A DNA stretch of 64,000 bases from assembly GCA_937139155.1 (NCBI GenBank), contig CAKZPI010000041.1, forward strand, positions 1 to 64,000, written 5' to 3'. Below the pieces are notes generated by a model. It worked only from the letters and a program-made list of their open reading frames with translations. It did no database searches and was not told where the DNA came from. The translations under genes and the position numbers were made by a program. Positions 16,074 through 25,168 of the stretch are shown in pieces (the stretch's first letter is position 1; each line of letters starts with the position of its first letter). The DNA comes from an uncultured Flavobacteriales bacterium (GTDB lineage: Bacteria > Bacteroidota > Bacteroidia > Flavobacteriales > JBLHRE01).

Positions 16074-17354
16074 TTATGTCTTTTGTTTTTTCTTCTTGGC
16101 AGCTGGAAAAAGCACATTATTAAGGATCAACCGGTACCCTGGTGAATTGGGGTGGAGGTCGAGTTCTGTTGGGGGGTCTCCAACCCGATGTTGGTAGTCT
16201 TCGGGGTCATGGCCTCCGTAAAAGGTCCAAGTTCCTTCTCCAAGTTCTCCATGAATATACCTTGCTTCCCCGGCCGTTTTTAATTCGCCCATGATAAGTA
16301 CCTCTGGCTTAATAAACTCTTTATTGAAGGAGGTGGTTTGGCCCATAAAGCCTTTGATGATTTTCGTATGGTTTTGGCATAGCATGGTAGGCACAATGTC
16401 CCATTTGGCGGAGAACTCAAAAAGGGTGAAATAGTCATCTTGTTCTCCAATTCTACGAGCATTGGTAGCGTCTATGGTAGAGAATTCATATTCCATGGGG
16501 TTTCGGCTAATTTGAAAATCTTCAAATGCCAAGGTATTCGGGAAATCAAGCTTAGACTGGGCTGCTGGGTCGGCTGGGTCACCGTCAAACATATGTTCAC
16601 AGATGTCTGTTTTATGTGCGGCCAGGGCAATGTCATACGAGTCTGTGGCTGAACACATGGCAAACATAAAACCGCCTCCAGCTACATATTCTTTGATGCG
16701 TTTTGCAACGGCCAGTTTATGCTCACTAACCTTTGAAAAACCAGCCATTCGGGCATCGTTTTCGGCGTCTCTTTTTTGTTCAATGTACCAAGGTGCGTTT
16801 TTATAATACCCGTAAAACTTTCCATATTGTCCGGTAAAGTCTTCATGATGCAAGTGTAGCCAATCATAGGTAGGAAGAAGGTCGGCCATTATTTCCTTAT
16901 CGTAAATCACGTCGTAAGGAATTTCAGCATAGGTTAAAGCCAAGGTCACGGCATCGTCCCATGGTTGTTTACCCTCTGGTGAATAAATGGCAATCTTAGG
17001 AGCCTTTTCAAGCTTTACAGATTCCATATTTACCTCAGGTTTTGCAATATCATCGAGAATTTTAGCGGCTTGAGCTTCGGCAATTACCTCATACGAAACT
17101 CCACGAATTACACATTCAGAAACCAAGGGTTCAGAGAAGTCAATTAGAAAGGCTCCTCCTCGGTAGTTAAGGAGCCAATATACCTCCAGTTCATTTTCTA
17201 GCACCCAATAGGCAATACCGTAAGCCTTTAGGTGGTTGGTTTGGTTTTCCTCATCCATTGGAATCAAAACCCGGGTGGCTTGGGCTTGAAATCCGAACAT
17301 TAAGGCTAGAAATAAAATAAGAGGTTTAGAAGGGGCTCTCAGAAGGGCCGCCAT
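16074..17354 (-). CDS. Conserved secreted protein often labelled 'asparagine synthetase B'; class-I-amidotransferase-like fold likely
   Basis: The 426-residue product has a signal peptide (residues 1-26, LILFLALMFGFQAQA) and ends in the conserved tail NNVLFPAAKKKKQKT. I recall close relatives throughout Bacteroidota under the label asparagine synthetase B, but no AsnB motif (SGGVDS) is present. The middle (APKIAIYSPEGKQPWDDAV…, WLHLHHEDF, GGGFMFAMCSATDSYD) resembles a ThuA/class I amidotransferase-like flavodoxin fold, with C234 at the nucleophile-elbow position. A periplasmic hydrolase or sugar-binding role is possible; function unknown. A start at 17390 is also open, but 17354 gives the better signal peptide. 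Both overlap the dnaB 3' end. Its 3' 124 bp are duplicated at 12212-12335. Confidence 0.75.
   Translation of the reverse strand: MAALLRAPSKPLILFLALMFGFQAQATRVLIPMDEENQTNHLKAYGIAYWVLENELEVYWLLNYRGGAFLIDFSEPLVSECVIRGVSYEVIAEAQAAKILDDIAKPEVNMESVKLEKAPKIAIYSPEGKQPWDDAVTLALTYAEIPYDVIYDKEIMADLLPTYDWLHLHHEDFTGQYGKFYGYYKNAPWYIEQKRDAENDARMAGFSKVSEHKLAVAKRIKEYVAGGGFMFAMCSATDSYDIALAAHKTDICEHMFDGDPADPAAQSKLDFPNTLAFEDFQISRNPMEYEFSTIDATNARRIGEQDDYFTLFEFSAKWDIVPTMLCQNHTKIIKGFMGQTTSFNKEFIKPEVLIMGELKTAGEARYIHGELGEGTWTFYGGHDPEDYQHRVGDPPTELDLHPNSPGYRLILNNVLFPAAKKKKQKT
16084..16207. repeat. 124-bp perfect direct repeat, right copy (attR-like), inside the gene's 3' end
   Basis: Identical to 12212-12335. It encodes the last residues from PEDYQHRV to AAKKKK. 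On its left (16074-16083) the codons for Q-K-T-stop differ silently from the left copy; on its right the intact gene continues. Confidence 0.93.
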
Positions 17355-18837
17355 CAAATGGGTTGTCAGTTTGGAAATCACGTAGGTCATGGTTCATTTT
17401 TGAATCAATTTCTGTAGGACCGAAATCATCTGTAAGGTCAGAAAACTTAGCCATACTTCCTTGAAACTTCAACCGAATGTCTTCCAAGCTACCATTTCTA
17501 TGCTTTGCAATGATAAGTTCTGCTTGTCCGGCACAAGGACTATGATCGTCATCATCCCATTCGGTCATTCCGTAATATTCCGGACGATAGATGAAAGTTA
17601 CAAGGTCAGCATCTTGCTCAATAGCACCTGATTCCCGAAGGTCAGAAAGAAGAGGGCGTTTGCTACCGCCTCTAAGTTCAACGGCCCTGGAAAGCTGGGA
17701 AAGAGCAATCACGGGAACATTAAGTTCTTTGGCAATGCTTTTTAAAGAACGAGAGATGGTAGAGATTTCTTGTTCTCGGTTACCACCTTTGCTAGACTCT
17801 CCTCCTGCTGACATTAATTGAAGGTAGTCAATCATGATGAGTTGAATGTCATGTTGAGCCTTAAGCCTCCTACATTTTGCCCTAAGGTCAAAAATGGAAA
17901 GGGCAGGGGTATCGTCAATAAAAAGAGGAGCGTTTTCTAAGCTACGAACTTTCGAGTTAAGCTGTTCCCATTCATGGGCCTGAAGGGTTCCTTTTCTTAA
18001 GGTTTCAGAGTTGATGCCGGTTTCAGAAGCAATCAAACGGGTGATGAGCTGAACGGAAGACATTTCCAGAGAGAATACAGCTACGGGCTTTTTATAATCT
18101 ACCGCAATGTTACGCGCCATGGATAGTACAAAGGCAGTTTTTCCCATACCCGGACGAGCGGCTAGGATGATGAGGTCTGAATTTTGCCAACCGGCAGTTA
18201 CCCGGTCAACACCAGTAAAACCGGAGGGCACTCCAGACACTCCTCCTTCTCGTTTAGAAAGGGTTTCAATATTGTCAATGGCTTGCTTTACAAGGTCTTG
18301 AGCTGTTTCGTGGTTTTTCTTAATGTTCCCTTCCGCTACTTCAAAAAGCTTTGATTCCGCCCGATCAAGAAGTTCCAAAACATCGGTGGTTTCATCATAA
18401 GCATCTTTGATGATTTCTGAAGAAATTCGAATCAATTCACGCTGAATATGCTTTTGAACAATGATTCTAGAGTGGTATTCAATATGGGCGGATGAAGCCA
18501 CTTGTTGGGTAAGCTTTGCTAGGTAATAATCTCCTCCAGCAGGCTCTAGTTTCCCATTCTTCCTCAATTCACTACTCACCGTGAGCATATCAATGGGCTC
18601 AGAATTGGCAAATAGGTTTTTGATGGCCTCATAGATGAGTTGATGAGACTCTTTGTAAAAAGATTCAGGGTTTAGGATGTCAATTACCTCGTTCAGCGCT
18701 GATTTATCAATCATCAAAGCTCCTAGTACAGCTTCCTCTAAATCAGTGGCTTGGGGAGGGAGTTTCCCTCGGTCTAAACCCACTACCTTGCCTTTATTTG
18801 AGTAGGAGGTCTTCTCTTTTTGTAACTTGTCATCCAT
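17326..18837 (-). CDS. dnaB: Replicative DNA helicase DnaB
   Basis: The 503-residue product unwinds the replication fork as a ring hexamer and recruits primase. The N-terminal helical domain starts near LPPQATDLEEAVLGALMIDKSAL (about 27-48). The RecA-like C-terminal domain has Walker A at 227-235 (ARPGMGKTA), FSLEMSS, the Walker B region IQLIMIDYLQLM and the SQLSRAVE/R-finger area. Length is normal and no intein is present. It overlaps the following gene on the same strand at its 3' end. The divergent lipoprotein gene starts about 40 bp away. Confidence 0.97.
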   Translation of the reverse strand: MDDKLQKEKTSYSNKGKVVGLDRGKLPPQATDLEEAVLGALMIDKSALNEVIDILNPESFYKESHQLIYEAIKNLFANSEPIDMLTVSSELRKNGKLEPAGGDYYLAKLTQQVASSAHIEYHSRIIVQKHIQRELIRISSEIIKDAYDETTDVLELLDRAESKLFEVAEGNIKKNHETAQDLVKQAIDNIETLSKREGGVSGVPSGFTGVDRVTAGWQNSDLIILAARPGMGKTAFVLSMARNIAVDYKKPVAVFSLEMSSVQLITRLIASETGINSETLRKGTLQAHEWEQLNSKVRSLENAPLFIDDTPALSIFDLRAKCRRLKAQHDIQLIMIDYLQLMSAGGESSKGGNREQEISTISRSLKSIAKELNVPVIALSQLSRAVELRGGSKRPLLSDLRESGAIEQDADLVTFIYRPEYYGMTEWDDDDHSPCAGQAELIIAKHRNGSLEDIRLKFQGSMAKFSDLTDDFGPTEIDSKMNHDLRDFQTDNPFDGGPSESPF

Positions 18838-18876
18838 ATGGCAAAATTAAGGTCCTTCAGGCAGGAATGCTATCAA

Positions 18877-20157
18877 ATGTTAATAAGTCAAAGGCTATTT
18901 TTCTATGCCCTAATCCTCTTCGTTTTCGGGGGGTGTTCTAAAGAAAACAGCATACCTGAGGTGAATGTTTTGCTTCCGCAGGAAAATACGAGTTTTTTAC
19001 ACAATGAGAATTTATCCTATCAGGTTCTAGTGGAAGATGAGGAAGGTCTTATTGACCTTCGTGTGCAGCTTGTAAACCTAGCCGGAGAGACCATTTCAGA
19101 AGCTCAAACCTATGATTTGGATGGCGATAAATCTAAGGTTGTATCAGGAAGTTTTGACCTTGAAGATTATTTATTCAAAGAGGAGGGGGTTCAGATAAAA
19201 TTTACCGCCAGTGATGGGGAAGAAACCAAGAATAAGTATCGAAAAATTGTGGTTTTCCCAACCCCAAGAAAGCGAACCGGAATCTCAGTCTTGACCAAAT
19301 CTGGAAGCGGACTAAACCTATATTTTAAGGCTGATACCAGTCAATGGGCCCTACTCAATTCCTATACCTACCAAGGTGGTTTTGACCTTGAAGGTGGCTT
19401 GAGTTATGAAGGCTTTGTGGTCATGCCCAGTATGTATTCTACTATAGAAATGTATGACAAGGATGCGGATTTGGTTAAGACCATACCCTTCTATCAATCC
19501 TTCCCCAATAAAAGCTTCCATTCCATTTCAACCGATCAAAACATATTTTCAATTAGTAAGGATAATGGGGAGGTGAAGCGGTATGGTTTCAATGGGTTGG
19601 AAGCTGAATCCTATTCTTTGCCCCAGGGCTATTTTGCTAGACTCTCAAGAAATTTCGGAAACCTAAGCCTGAGCCAGGAAACCAATCCGCAAATACCTAT
19701 TTCTAAATTGGTGATTCGAAATCAGTTTGGCTCCGTTTTGTACGAGGAGACCTTTGGTGATTCCATCATGGAAATCATTGATCATGGCAGCTATTACTTT
19801 GTTTTTTCGAAATCAGGAAATAAAATCAAGGTTGAGAAATTTTCGAGCAACGGCGACCGGTTTACTATTGGTGAGCTAAGCGGGCATGATTTTTTATCGG
19901 CCTGCCGCTTGGGCGGGAAGGTTTACCTTTCAACCCTTCAAGGCTTGTATTATTATACCCCTTCAACCAATGGATTCATTCTGGAATCAAATAATGTTTA
20001 TTATGCCTTGGAAGGGGATCGGGTGAGCAATACCTTATTTGCTGCAGAGCTTGGCTTTATTGAGGTAAGGCAAGGGGATAGTTTTAACCTAATAGAACAA
20101 ATCCCCGTACCGGAAGACACGATACGGGGATTCACCATTCAGTTTAATTACTATTAG
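18877..20157 (+). CDS. Hypothetical lipoprotein
   Basis: The 426-residue product has a lipoprotein signal ([20 protein letters not shown], lipid-modified C20). An earlier in-frame ATG at 18838 abuts the dnaB start and gives a poorer signal, so 18877 is preferred. Residues after the lipobox ([39 protein letters not shown]) look like an Ig-like or PKD-like domain. The rest has repeating beta strands that could form a propeller. I do not recognise the family. It probably faces the periplasm or cell surface. Its last 4 bp overlap convergently with accA. Confidence 0.7.
   Translation: MLISQRLFFYALILFVFGGCSKENSIPEVNVLLPQENTSFLHNENLSYQVLVEDEEGLIDLRVQLVNLAGETISEAQTYDLDGDKSKVVSGSFDLEDYLFKEEGVQIKFTASDGEETKNKYRKIVVFPTPRKRTGISVLTKSGSGLNLYFKADTSQWALLNSYTYQGGFDLEGGLSYEGFVVMPSMYSTIEMYDKDADLVKTIPFYQSFPNKSFHSISTDQNIFSISKDNGEVKRYGFNGLEAESYSLPQGYFARLSRNFGNLSLSQETNPQIPISKLVIRNQFGSVLYEETFGDSIMEIIDHGSYYFVFSKSGNKIKVEKFSSNGDRFTIGELSGHDFLSACRLGGKVYLSTLQGLYYYTPSTNGFILESNNVYYALEGDRVSNTLFAAELGFIEVRQGDSFNLIEQIPVPEDTIRGFTIQFNYY
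20101..20131. repeat. Perfect 9-bp inverted repeat inside the end of the lipoprotein gene
   Basis: ATCCCCGTA (20101-20109) and TACGGGGAT (20123-20131) flank a 13-nt loop, 26 bp before the convergent overlap with accA. There is no T run on either side. With no intergenic space here, it may slow or end transcription in both directions. Confidence 0.45.
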
Positions 20158-21110
20158 CCGTTCTTAACCACACCCATGTTTGAGAATTTATCCATTCTTT
20201 GATTCACGAGTTCGTCAAGTTCAATCTGACTAAGTTCTTTCAAGTGTTTGTTGATTTCGCGCTTGATGGTTGAGTACATCTTTTCTTTGTCGCGATGTGC
20301 CCCACCTATTGGCTCTTTAATGATGCCGTCAATAAGCTTATTCTCAAGCATGTCTTTTGAGGTCAGCTTCAGAGCTTCGGCGGCTTTCTCTTTATAATCC
20401 CAAGATCTCCAAAGGATGGTTGAGCAGTTTTCAGGAGAGATAACAGAGTACCAAGCATTTTCAAGCATAAGTACCCGGTCGCCAACCCCAATTCCTAAGG
20501 CTCCTCCAGAAGCTCCTTCTCCAATGATTACGCAAATGATGGGGGTTTTAAGTCCGGACATCTCAAAAAGATTTCTGGCAATGGCCTCACCCTGACCTCT
20601 TTCTTCGGCTTCAAGCCCAGGAAAAGCTCCGGGAGTGTCAATCAGGGTAACCACCGGCTTCCCGAATTTCTCAGCCTGTTTCATTAGGCGTAAGGCTTTT
20701 CGGTAGCCTTCAGGGTTGGCCATACCGAAGTTTCTGTATTGCCTCATTTTGGTGTTGATGCCCTTTTGTTGACCAATGAACATCACGGTTTGTTTCCCGA
20801 TTTTACCCCAACCACCAACCATGGCTTTGTCGTCTTTTACAGACCGGTCGCCATGAAGTTCAATGAATTCACCACCGGTTAGGGCGTTGATATAATCAAG
20901 GGTATAAGGTCTTCCTGGGTGGCGAGAAAGTTGCACTCTTTGCCAAGAACTTAGAGATCCGTAAACCTCTTTCTTCTTTTTGGCTAGCTTTTTTTCGAGT
21001 TTTTCAAGGCTTTCACTCATGTCAACCTCGGTTTCATCAGCAAGAGATTTTGCTTTTGTAACCTGGTTTTCAAGTTCTTCAATTGATTTCTCGAAGTCTA
21101 AATACTCCAT
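20154..21110 (-). CDS. accA: Acetyl-CoA carboxylase carboxyltransferase subunit alpha
   Basis: The 318-residue product is one subunit of the carboxyltransferase that makes malonyl-CoA for fatty acid synthesis. The N-terminal coiled region (about 1-60) and the crotonase-like core are clear: [56 protein letters not shown] and [20 protein letters not shown] start at 21134 is open, but [13 protein letters not shown] at 21110 matches the family start. It is single here; accD is not in the window. Confidence 0.97.
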   Translation of the reverse strand: MEYLDFEKSIEELENQVTKAKSLADETEVDMSESLEKLEKKLAKKKKEVYGSLSSWQRVQLSRHPGRPYTLDYINALTGGEFIELHGDRSVKDDKAMVGGWGKIGKQTVMFIGQQKGINTKMRQYRNFGMANPEGYRKALRLMKQAEKFGKPVVTLIDTPGAFPGLEAEERGQGEAIARNLFEMSGLKTPIICVIIGEGASGGALGIGVGDRVLMLENAWYSVISPENCSTILWRSWDYKEKAAEALKLTSKDMLENKLIDGIIKEPIGGAHRDKEKMYSTIKREINKHLKELSQIELDELVNQRMDKFSNMGVVKNG

Positions 21111-21182
21111 GTTCATTTGTTTTGGGGGGTGCAAGATACAGGTAATTCAGAATTTCAGCATTTCAAATACTACCTTCGTGCC

Positions 21183-21986
21183 ATGATTTTGTATCCACAT
21201 GCCAAAGTAAATATTGGGCTTTACATTACCAAGCGAAGATCAGATGGGTATCATGAACTGGAAACGGTGTTTTATCCACTGCCGATACACGACATCCTGG
21301 AGATAAAAAAATGGGATGAAGATGTTTGGGAACAAACCGGCCTGGAAATAAGGGGTGGGGGTAATTTATGCTTAAAGGCCCTTGAGGTTTTTCGAAGGGA
21401 AACGGGAATTGATCAAAAAATCTACCTCCATCTCCATAAGCAAATTCCGATGCAAGCAGGCTTGGGTGGAGGATCTTCTGATGCTAGTTTTGTTTTAAGG
21501 GGCTTGGATGAGATTTTTGAAACTCATTTGGGCTACGAGAAGCTAAACTCCATGGCCACCGAAATTGGAGCCGATTGCCCGTTTTTCTTGTTGGATGACC
21601 CAGCCTTCGGGAAAGGAATCGGTGAAAAGCTTGAGAAATTCAATTTAGAATTAAGCGAGTATCAATGGGTTTTGATTAAACCAAACTTTTCTGTTTCAAC
21701 CCAAGAGGCTTTCCAAAAGATCACCCCGAAACCTGCACCAGAAGGCTGGACTGACCTGCTTTTAGAATCGCCAGAGAAGTGGGGGGTGCGAATTGAAAAC
21801 AAATTTCAACTTGGATTGGAATTCAAGTACCCTGAAATCATTGAAATCACCAATAGACTTGAGCAAAAGGGGGTGTTGTATTCAAGCCTTACAGGTACAG
21901 GGTCTGTGGTCTATGGAATTTTTCCAAAAACAAAAAGAATCACCCTTGAAGACTTTTCAGACTTGGGTGAGGTTATTCTTTGCTAA
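21183..21986 (+). CDS. ispE: 4-diphosphocytidyl-2-C-methyl-D-erythritol kinase
   Basis: The 267-residue GHMP kinase phosphorylates CDP-methylerythritol in the non-mevalonate isoprenoid pathway. AKVNIGLYITKRRSDGYHELETVF at the N-terminus and the ATP loop IPMQAGLGGGSSDAS (residues 89-102) are diagnostic. The GTGSVVYGIF stretch is the third GHMP motif. A longer frame from 21117 adds 22 unrelated residues; MILYPHAKVN is the start. It is divergent from accA with about 70 bp between starts, and its last 30 bp overlap convergently with the DMT transporter gene. Confidence 0.96.
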   Translation: MILYPHAKVNIGLYITKRRSDGYHELETVFYPLPIHDILEIKKWDEDVWEQTGLEIRGGGNLCLKALEVFRRETGIDQKIYLHLHKQIPMQAGLGGGSSDASFVLRGLDEIFETHLGYEKLNSMATEIGADCPFFLLDDPAFGKGIGEKLEKFNLELSEYQWVLIKPNFSVSTQEAFQKITPKPAPEGWTDLLLESPEKWGVRIENKFQLGLEFKYPEIIEITNRLEQKGVLYSSLTGTGSVVYGIFPKTKRITLEDFSDLGEVILC

Positions 21987-22871
21987 GCTTGCTTTTAGCT
22001 TTTTTCTTCTTCTTCGTTTAATGATGGCATCCACAAATAGAGCCGCTAAAATAACCGCAGTTCCGATGTAAAAGGCTGGGGTCATTTTCTCATCAGAACC
22101 CAAGAGCAAAACCGCTAAGATGATTCCATACACCGGTTCCATATTGATGGCAAGGCTAATGCTATACGGGGTAAGGTGTTTTAAGAGTCGAACGATTTCA
22201 ACCATTGGATAAGCCGTGCAAAGGGTTCCGAGAAGAAATAAATAGCCCAAATCATCCATTGGGAGGTGATGCATGAGATCCGGCATCTTTCCCGCGAAAG
22301 CGAAGTAAACCCCAACCACAATAACTCCGCCCAACATTTCAAAAAAGGCTATTCTTTCCGCTGGATTCCGTTCTTGAAGTTTCCCGTTTAAAACGGAAAA
22401 AACAGCGGCTAGAAATGCCGAAATAAGGGCTACAATAATCCCTTCGGTATAATCGCCTTCAAATCTGAAAATCAGGTAGAGCCCTGAAACTACCAGTAAG
22501 CCTAAGCCAATTTCATAAAGCCGAATCTTCCTTCTGTAAATCAAGGGCTCAATCAAGGCCACCATAAAAGAGGTAGAGGCAAGGCATGAGAGGGTAACCG
22601 AAACATTTGAAATTTTGATGGCGTGGAAAAAGGTAACCCAGTGTGCCGCTATGATTCCGCCAACCCCAAGAATTTGAATCAGTTTTTTTGGGTGGGCCCA
22701 AATGGGGGTTTTCTTCCAGGCAAAGTAAAGGGCCAAAGTAGCCATGGCAAGGCTCATGCGATTGATGACCAAAGAAAGGGCATCCATATCAATTAAATCA
22801 CCTAAAATTCCGGTGAAACCGAAAATGAAAACAATGACATGAAGTTGAATCAGCGGCCTTAGGTTTTCCAT
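21957..22871 (-). CDS. EamA/DMT-superfamily membrane transporter
   Basis: The 304-residue product has ten predicted membrane helices in two five-helix halves, the EamA layout. Markers include RMSLAMATLALYFAW, the AAHWVTFFHAIKISNVSVTLSCL segment and, in the second half, LTPYSISLAINMEPVYGIILAVLLLGSDE. It ends in a basic tail (KRRRRKKLKASL). It probably exports a small metabolite; the substrate is unknown. It starts directly after the LptF/G permease stop, so it is cotranscribed with tgt and that gene. Confidence 0.9.
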   Translation of the reverse strand: MENLRPLIQLHVIVFIFGFTGILGDLIDMDALSLVINRMSLAMATLALYFAWKKTPIWAHPKKLIQILGVGGIIAAHWVTFFHAIKISNVSVTLSCLASTSFMVALIEPLIYRRKIRLYEIGLGLLVVSGLYLIFRFEGDYTEGIIVALISAFLAAVFSVLNGKLQERNPAERIAFFEMLGGVIVVGVYFAFAGKMPDLMHHLPMDDLGYLFLLGTLCTAYPMVEIVRLLKHLTPYSISLAINMEPVYGIILAVLLLGSDEKMTPAFYIGTAVILAALFVDAIIKRRRRKKLKASLAKNNLTQV

Positions 22872-23948
22872 TTACCTTCTTGCATTAATAAACAATAAGA
22901 CTCCTGTAATGCCAAAGCAAATATTAGGAAGCCAAACGGCAAAGGCAGGGTCTAAATTTCCGTTGGTTGCGAAGGTTATACTGATTTTCATGAAAAGCAC
23001 ATAGGTGACCGCAATGATTAGACCCAGGGCTATGTTGACGCCTAATCCCCCTCTTTTTTTTCTACAACCAATGGCCAAGGCAATCAGCGTAAAAATATAA
23101 GTAGAGATGGGGTAGGCCACCCTTTGATGGAGCTCAATTTCGAAGAATTCAACCACTTCAGACCCTCGCTTGGTAGCCTTTTCAACAAAGGCTTTGAGCT
23201 GGTTCCGGTCCATGGTCTCCATATTGTAAATGTTCTGCGAAAGGTCGTTTGGGCCAAAGGTAAATAGGGTGTCCATTCTGCCCTCGGTTACCAGGGTTTC
23301 CGTAGAGTCTTGCAGGTATCGAATCCGCATTTTCTCTAAGGTCCAGAGGCTGTCTTTTTTATTCCACCTTAAATAATCCGCCTCCAATTTCGATTTCAAT
23401 TCAAGTCCGTCAAAGTTCTCCAAAGCAAATTGGTAGCCCACCTGCCGTTTTGAGTTGTAGGACTCTAAATACAGGAAGGAGTTAGGAGTGATTTGAAGGT
23501 GGATGTTTCTAAATCGGTCTTGAGTGGGTATTTTCAGGTATTGAGCCTCAAAAGCATGACGGTCGACGGCCGTGTGCGGAATGGTGTAATTGGTTAGGTA
23601 ATAAGTGCCAATGGCCAGGAAGCTAGCCGCGGCGAAATAGGGGATGAGAAGTCTTTTCAAAGATACTCCAGACCCAAACATGGCAATGAACTCAGAATTA
23701 TTGGCCAGCTTGGATGTGAAGAAAATTACGGCAATGAATACCATAAGGGAAGAGAATGTATTCCCATAATAAACCAAGAAGTTCACATAATAATCAAAGA
23801 TGATGGCCTTGAGAGGGGCCCCTTTTTCAAGGAAGTCATCAATTTTTTCCGATACATCGAAAACCACAGCAATAGACAAGAGAAGGGTAACCGTAAAGAA
23901 AAAGGTACCCAAGTATCTAAAGAATATGTACCGGTCTAATTTTTTCAC
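22872..23948 (-). CDS. LptF/LptG-family permease (YjgP/YjgQ)
   Basis: The 358-residue product has membrane helices at the N-terminus (YLGTFFFTVTLLLSIAVVF, FLVYYGNTFSSLMVFIAVIFFTSKL) and C-terminus (ISTYIFTLIALAIGC and two more) around a periplasmic jellyroll-like domain of about 150 residues. This is the inner-membrane partner of LptB that extracts lipopolysaccharide for transport to the outer membrane. Whether it is F or G cannot be settled by eye. The start overlaps the tgt stop by 4 bp. Confidence 0.92.
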   Translation of the reverse strand: MKKLDRYIFFRYLGTFFFTVTLLLSIAVVFDVSEKIDDFLEKGAPLKAIIFDYYVNFLVYYGNTFSSLMVFIAVIFFTSKLANNSEFIAMFGSGVSLKRLLIPYFAAASFLAIGTYYLTNYTIPHTAVDRHAFEAQYLKIPTQDRFRNIHLQITPNSFLYLESYNSKRQVGYQFALENFDGLELKSKLEADYLRWNKKDSLWTLEKMRIRYLQDSTETLVTEGRMDTLFTFGPNDLSQNIYNMETMDRNQLKAFVEKATKRGSEVVEFFEIELHQRVAYPISTYIFTLIALAIGCRKKRGGLGVNIALGLIIAVTYVLFMKISITFATNGNLDPAFAVWLPNICFGITGVLLFINARR

Positions 23949-25084
23949 AATCGAATGTCAAGCTTTTTAACCATTGTGTTTTTCCATTCCGCGAAGCTTC
24001 CATCCATGATTTTTTCACGGGCAGTTTCGGTTAGCCAGCGATAAAAGGAAAGGTTATGTAGGGTTGCGATTTGCTTGCCAAGGTATTCACTTGCTGCAAA
24101 TAAGTGCCGAACATAGGCTTTGGAATAAAGGGAGTCAACAAAACTACTTCCATTCTCATCAAGGGGAGAGTAGTCTTTGGCCCATTTGGCATTTTTTATG
24201 TTTATGGTTCCTTCAGAGGTAAACAATAAACCATTCCTGGCATTTCTTGTAGGCATTACACAGTCAAACATGTCAATGCCTAGAGCAATGTTCTCTAGTA
24301 TGTTTGAGGGGGTTCCAACGCCCATAAGATATCTGGGTTTATCTTCTGGAAGAATGCCACATACCACCTCAGACATTGCATACATTTCTTCGGCAGGCTC
24401 TCCTACCGAAAGGCCTCCAATTGCATTTCCTTTGAGGTCAAGCCTGGCAATGGTTTCTGCAGATTCTTTTCTTAGGTCAGTGTATACAGAGCCCTGAACA
24501 ATGGGAAACATGGTTTGTTCATGCCCATAAATGCCTTGGGTTTCATCCATCCTTTGAATGCATCTTTTAACCCATCTATGGGTGAGGTCCATGCTTGATT
24601 TTGCATACGAGTAATCACAAGGGTAGGGGGTGCATTCATCAAAGGCCATGACAATGTCGGCTCCTATTTTCCGCTGCACATCCATGGCCGATTCTGGGGT
24701 GAACCTATGTTTTGATCCGTCAATATGGGATTTAAAGGTCACTCCTTCTTCGTCAATTTTCCGATTTTTCCCAAGGCTATAAACCTGGTAACCTCCACTA
24801 TCGGTAAGCATTGGGCGGTTCCAATTCATGAATTTATGCAGTCCGCCTGCATTTTCTAAAATATCTAAACCCGGACGTAGGAAAAGGTGGTAGGTATTGC
24901 CCAGAATGATTTGGGCTTTAACATCGTCTTTTAGATCCGTTTGCTGAACAGTTTTCACAGAGGCAACCGTACCCACGGGCATGAAAACCGGGGTTTGAAT
25001 TTTTCCGTGGTCTGTGGTTAATTCACCAGCCCGGGCCCCAGATTTGGGGTCTTTGTTCTGAAGGGTAAAAAATGCGTCTTTCAC
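23945..25084 (-). CDS. tgt: Queuine/preQ1 tRNA-guanine transglycosylase, zinc cysteines absent
   Basis: The 379-residue enzyme exchanges guanine-34 of GUN-anticodon tRNAs for preQ1. It has PVFMPVGTVASVK, the substrate Asp in LTDSGGYQVYSLG, GGLSVGEPAEEMY and the second Asp region FDCVMPTRNARNGLLFT. After GTINIKNAKWAKDYSP, the usual C-x-C-x2-C zinc cluster is replaced by ENGSSFVDS, although LHNLSFY, with the fourth (His) ligand, is kept. I recall the same loss in other Bacteroidota Tgt proteins. It starts with GTG and has a TATCTTTG promoter box 8 bp upstream (minus strand 25099-25092). It is the first gene of a tgt-lptF/G-eamA operon. Confidence 0.95.
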   Translation of the reverse strand: MKDAFFTLQNKDPKSGARAGELTTDHGKIQTPVFMPVGTVASVKTVQQTDLKDDVKAQIILGNTYHLFLRPGLDILENAGGLHKFMNWNRPMLTDSGGYQVYSLGKNRKIDEEGVTFKSHIDGSKHRFTPESAMDVQRKIGADIVMAFDECTPYPCDYSYAKSSMDLTHRWVKRCIQRMDETQGIYGHEQTMFPIVQGSVYTDLRKESAETIARLDLKGNAIGGLSVGEPAEEMYAMSEVVCGILPEDKPRYLMGVGTPSNILENIALGIDMFDCVMPTRNARNGLLFTSEGTINIKNAKWAKDYSPLDENGSSFVDSLYSKAYVRHLFAASEYLGKQIATLHNLSFYRWLTETAREKIMDGSFAEWKNTMVKKLDIRL

Positions 25085-25168
25085 AGGCCGGCAAAGATAG
25101 GTTTTTCATTGGCCCATGGTTCTAGGTTAATTGTAAATTGCGGCCGTTTTTATCCTGACCTCTATCCT

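Larger units (their letters stand above)
12212..16083. mobile_element. Putative small integrative island in the 3' end of a conserved gene; no integrase seen
   Basis: About 3.9 kb lies between perfect 124-bp direct repeats, one of them the 3' end of the intact gene at 16074. Content is visibly more A+T rich than the flanking genes. It holds a lipoprotein gene, an outer-membrane protein gene and a DUF433/DUF5615-type toxin-antitoxin pair with a broken toxin. The element side supplies a recoded but synonymous end (…QKT, stop TAA) and its own terminator for the disrupted gene; the native end (stop TGA) remains at the left. This fits site-specific integration with restoration of the target reading frame. 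No recombinase gene is visible, so it may be non-autonomous or have lost it. A remnant of tandem gene duplication is the main alternative. Confidence 0.65.
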
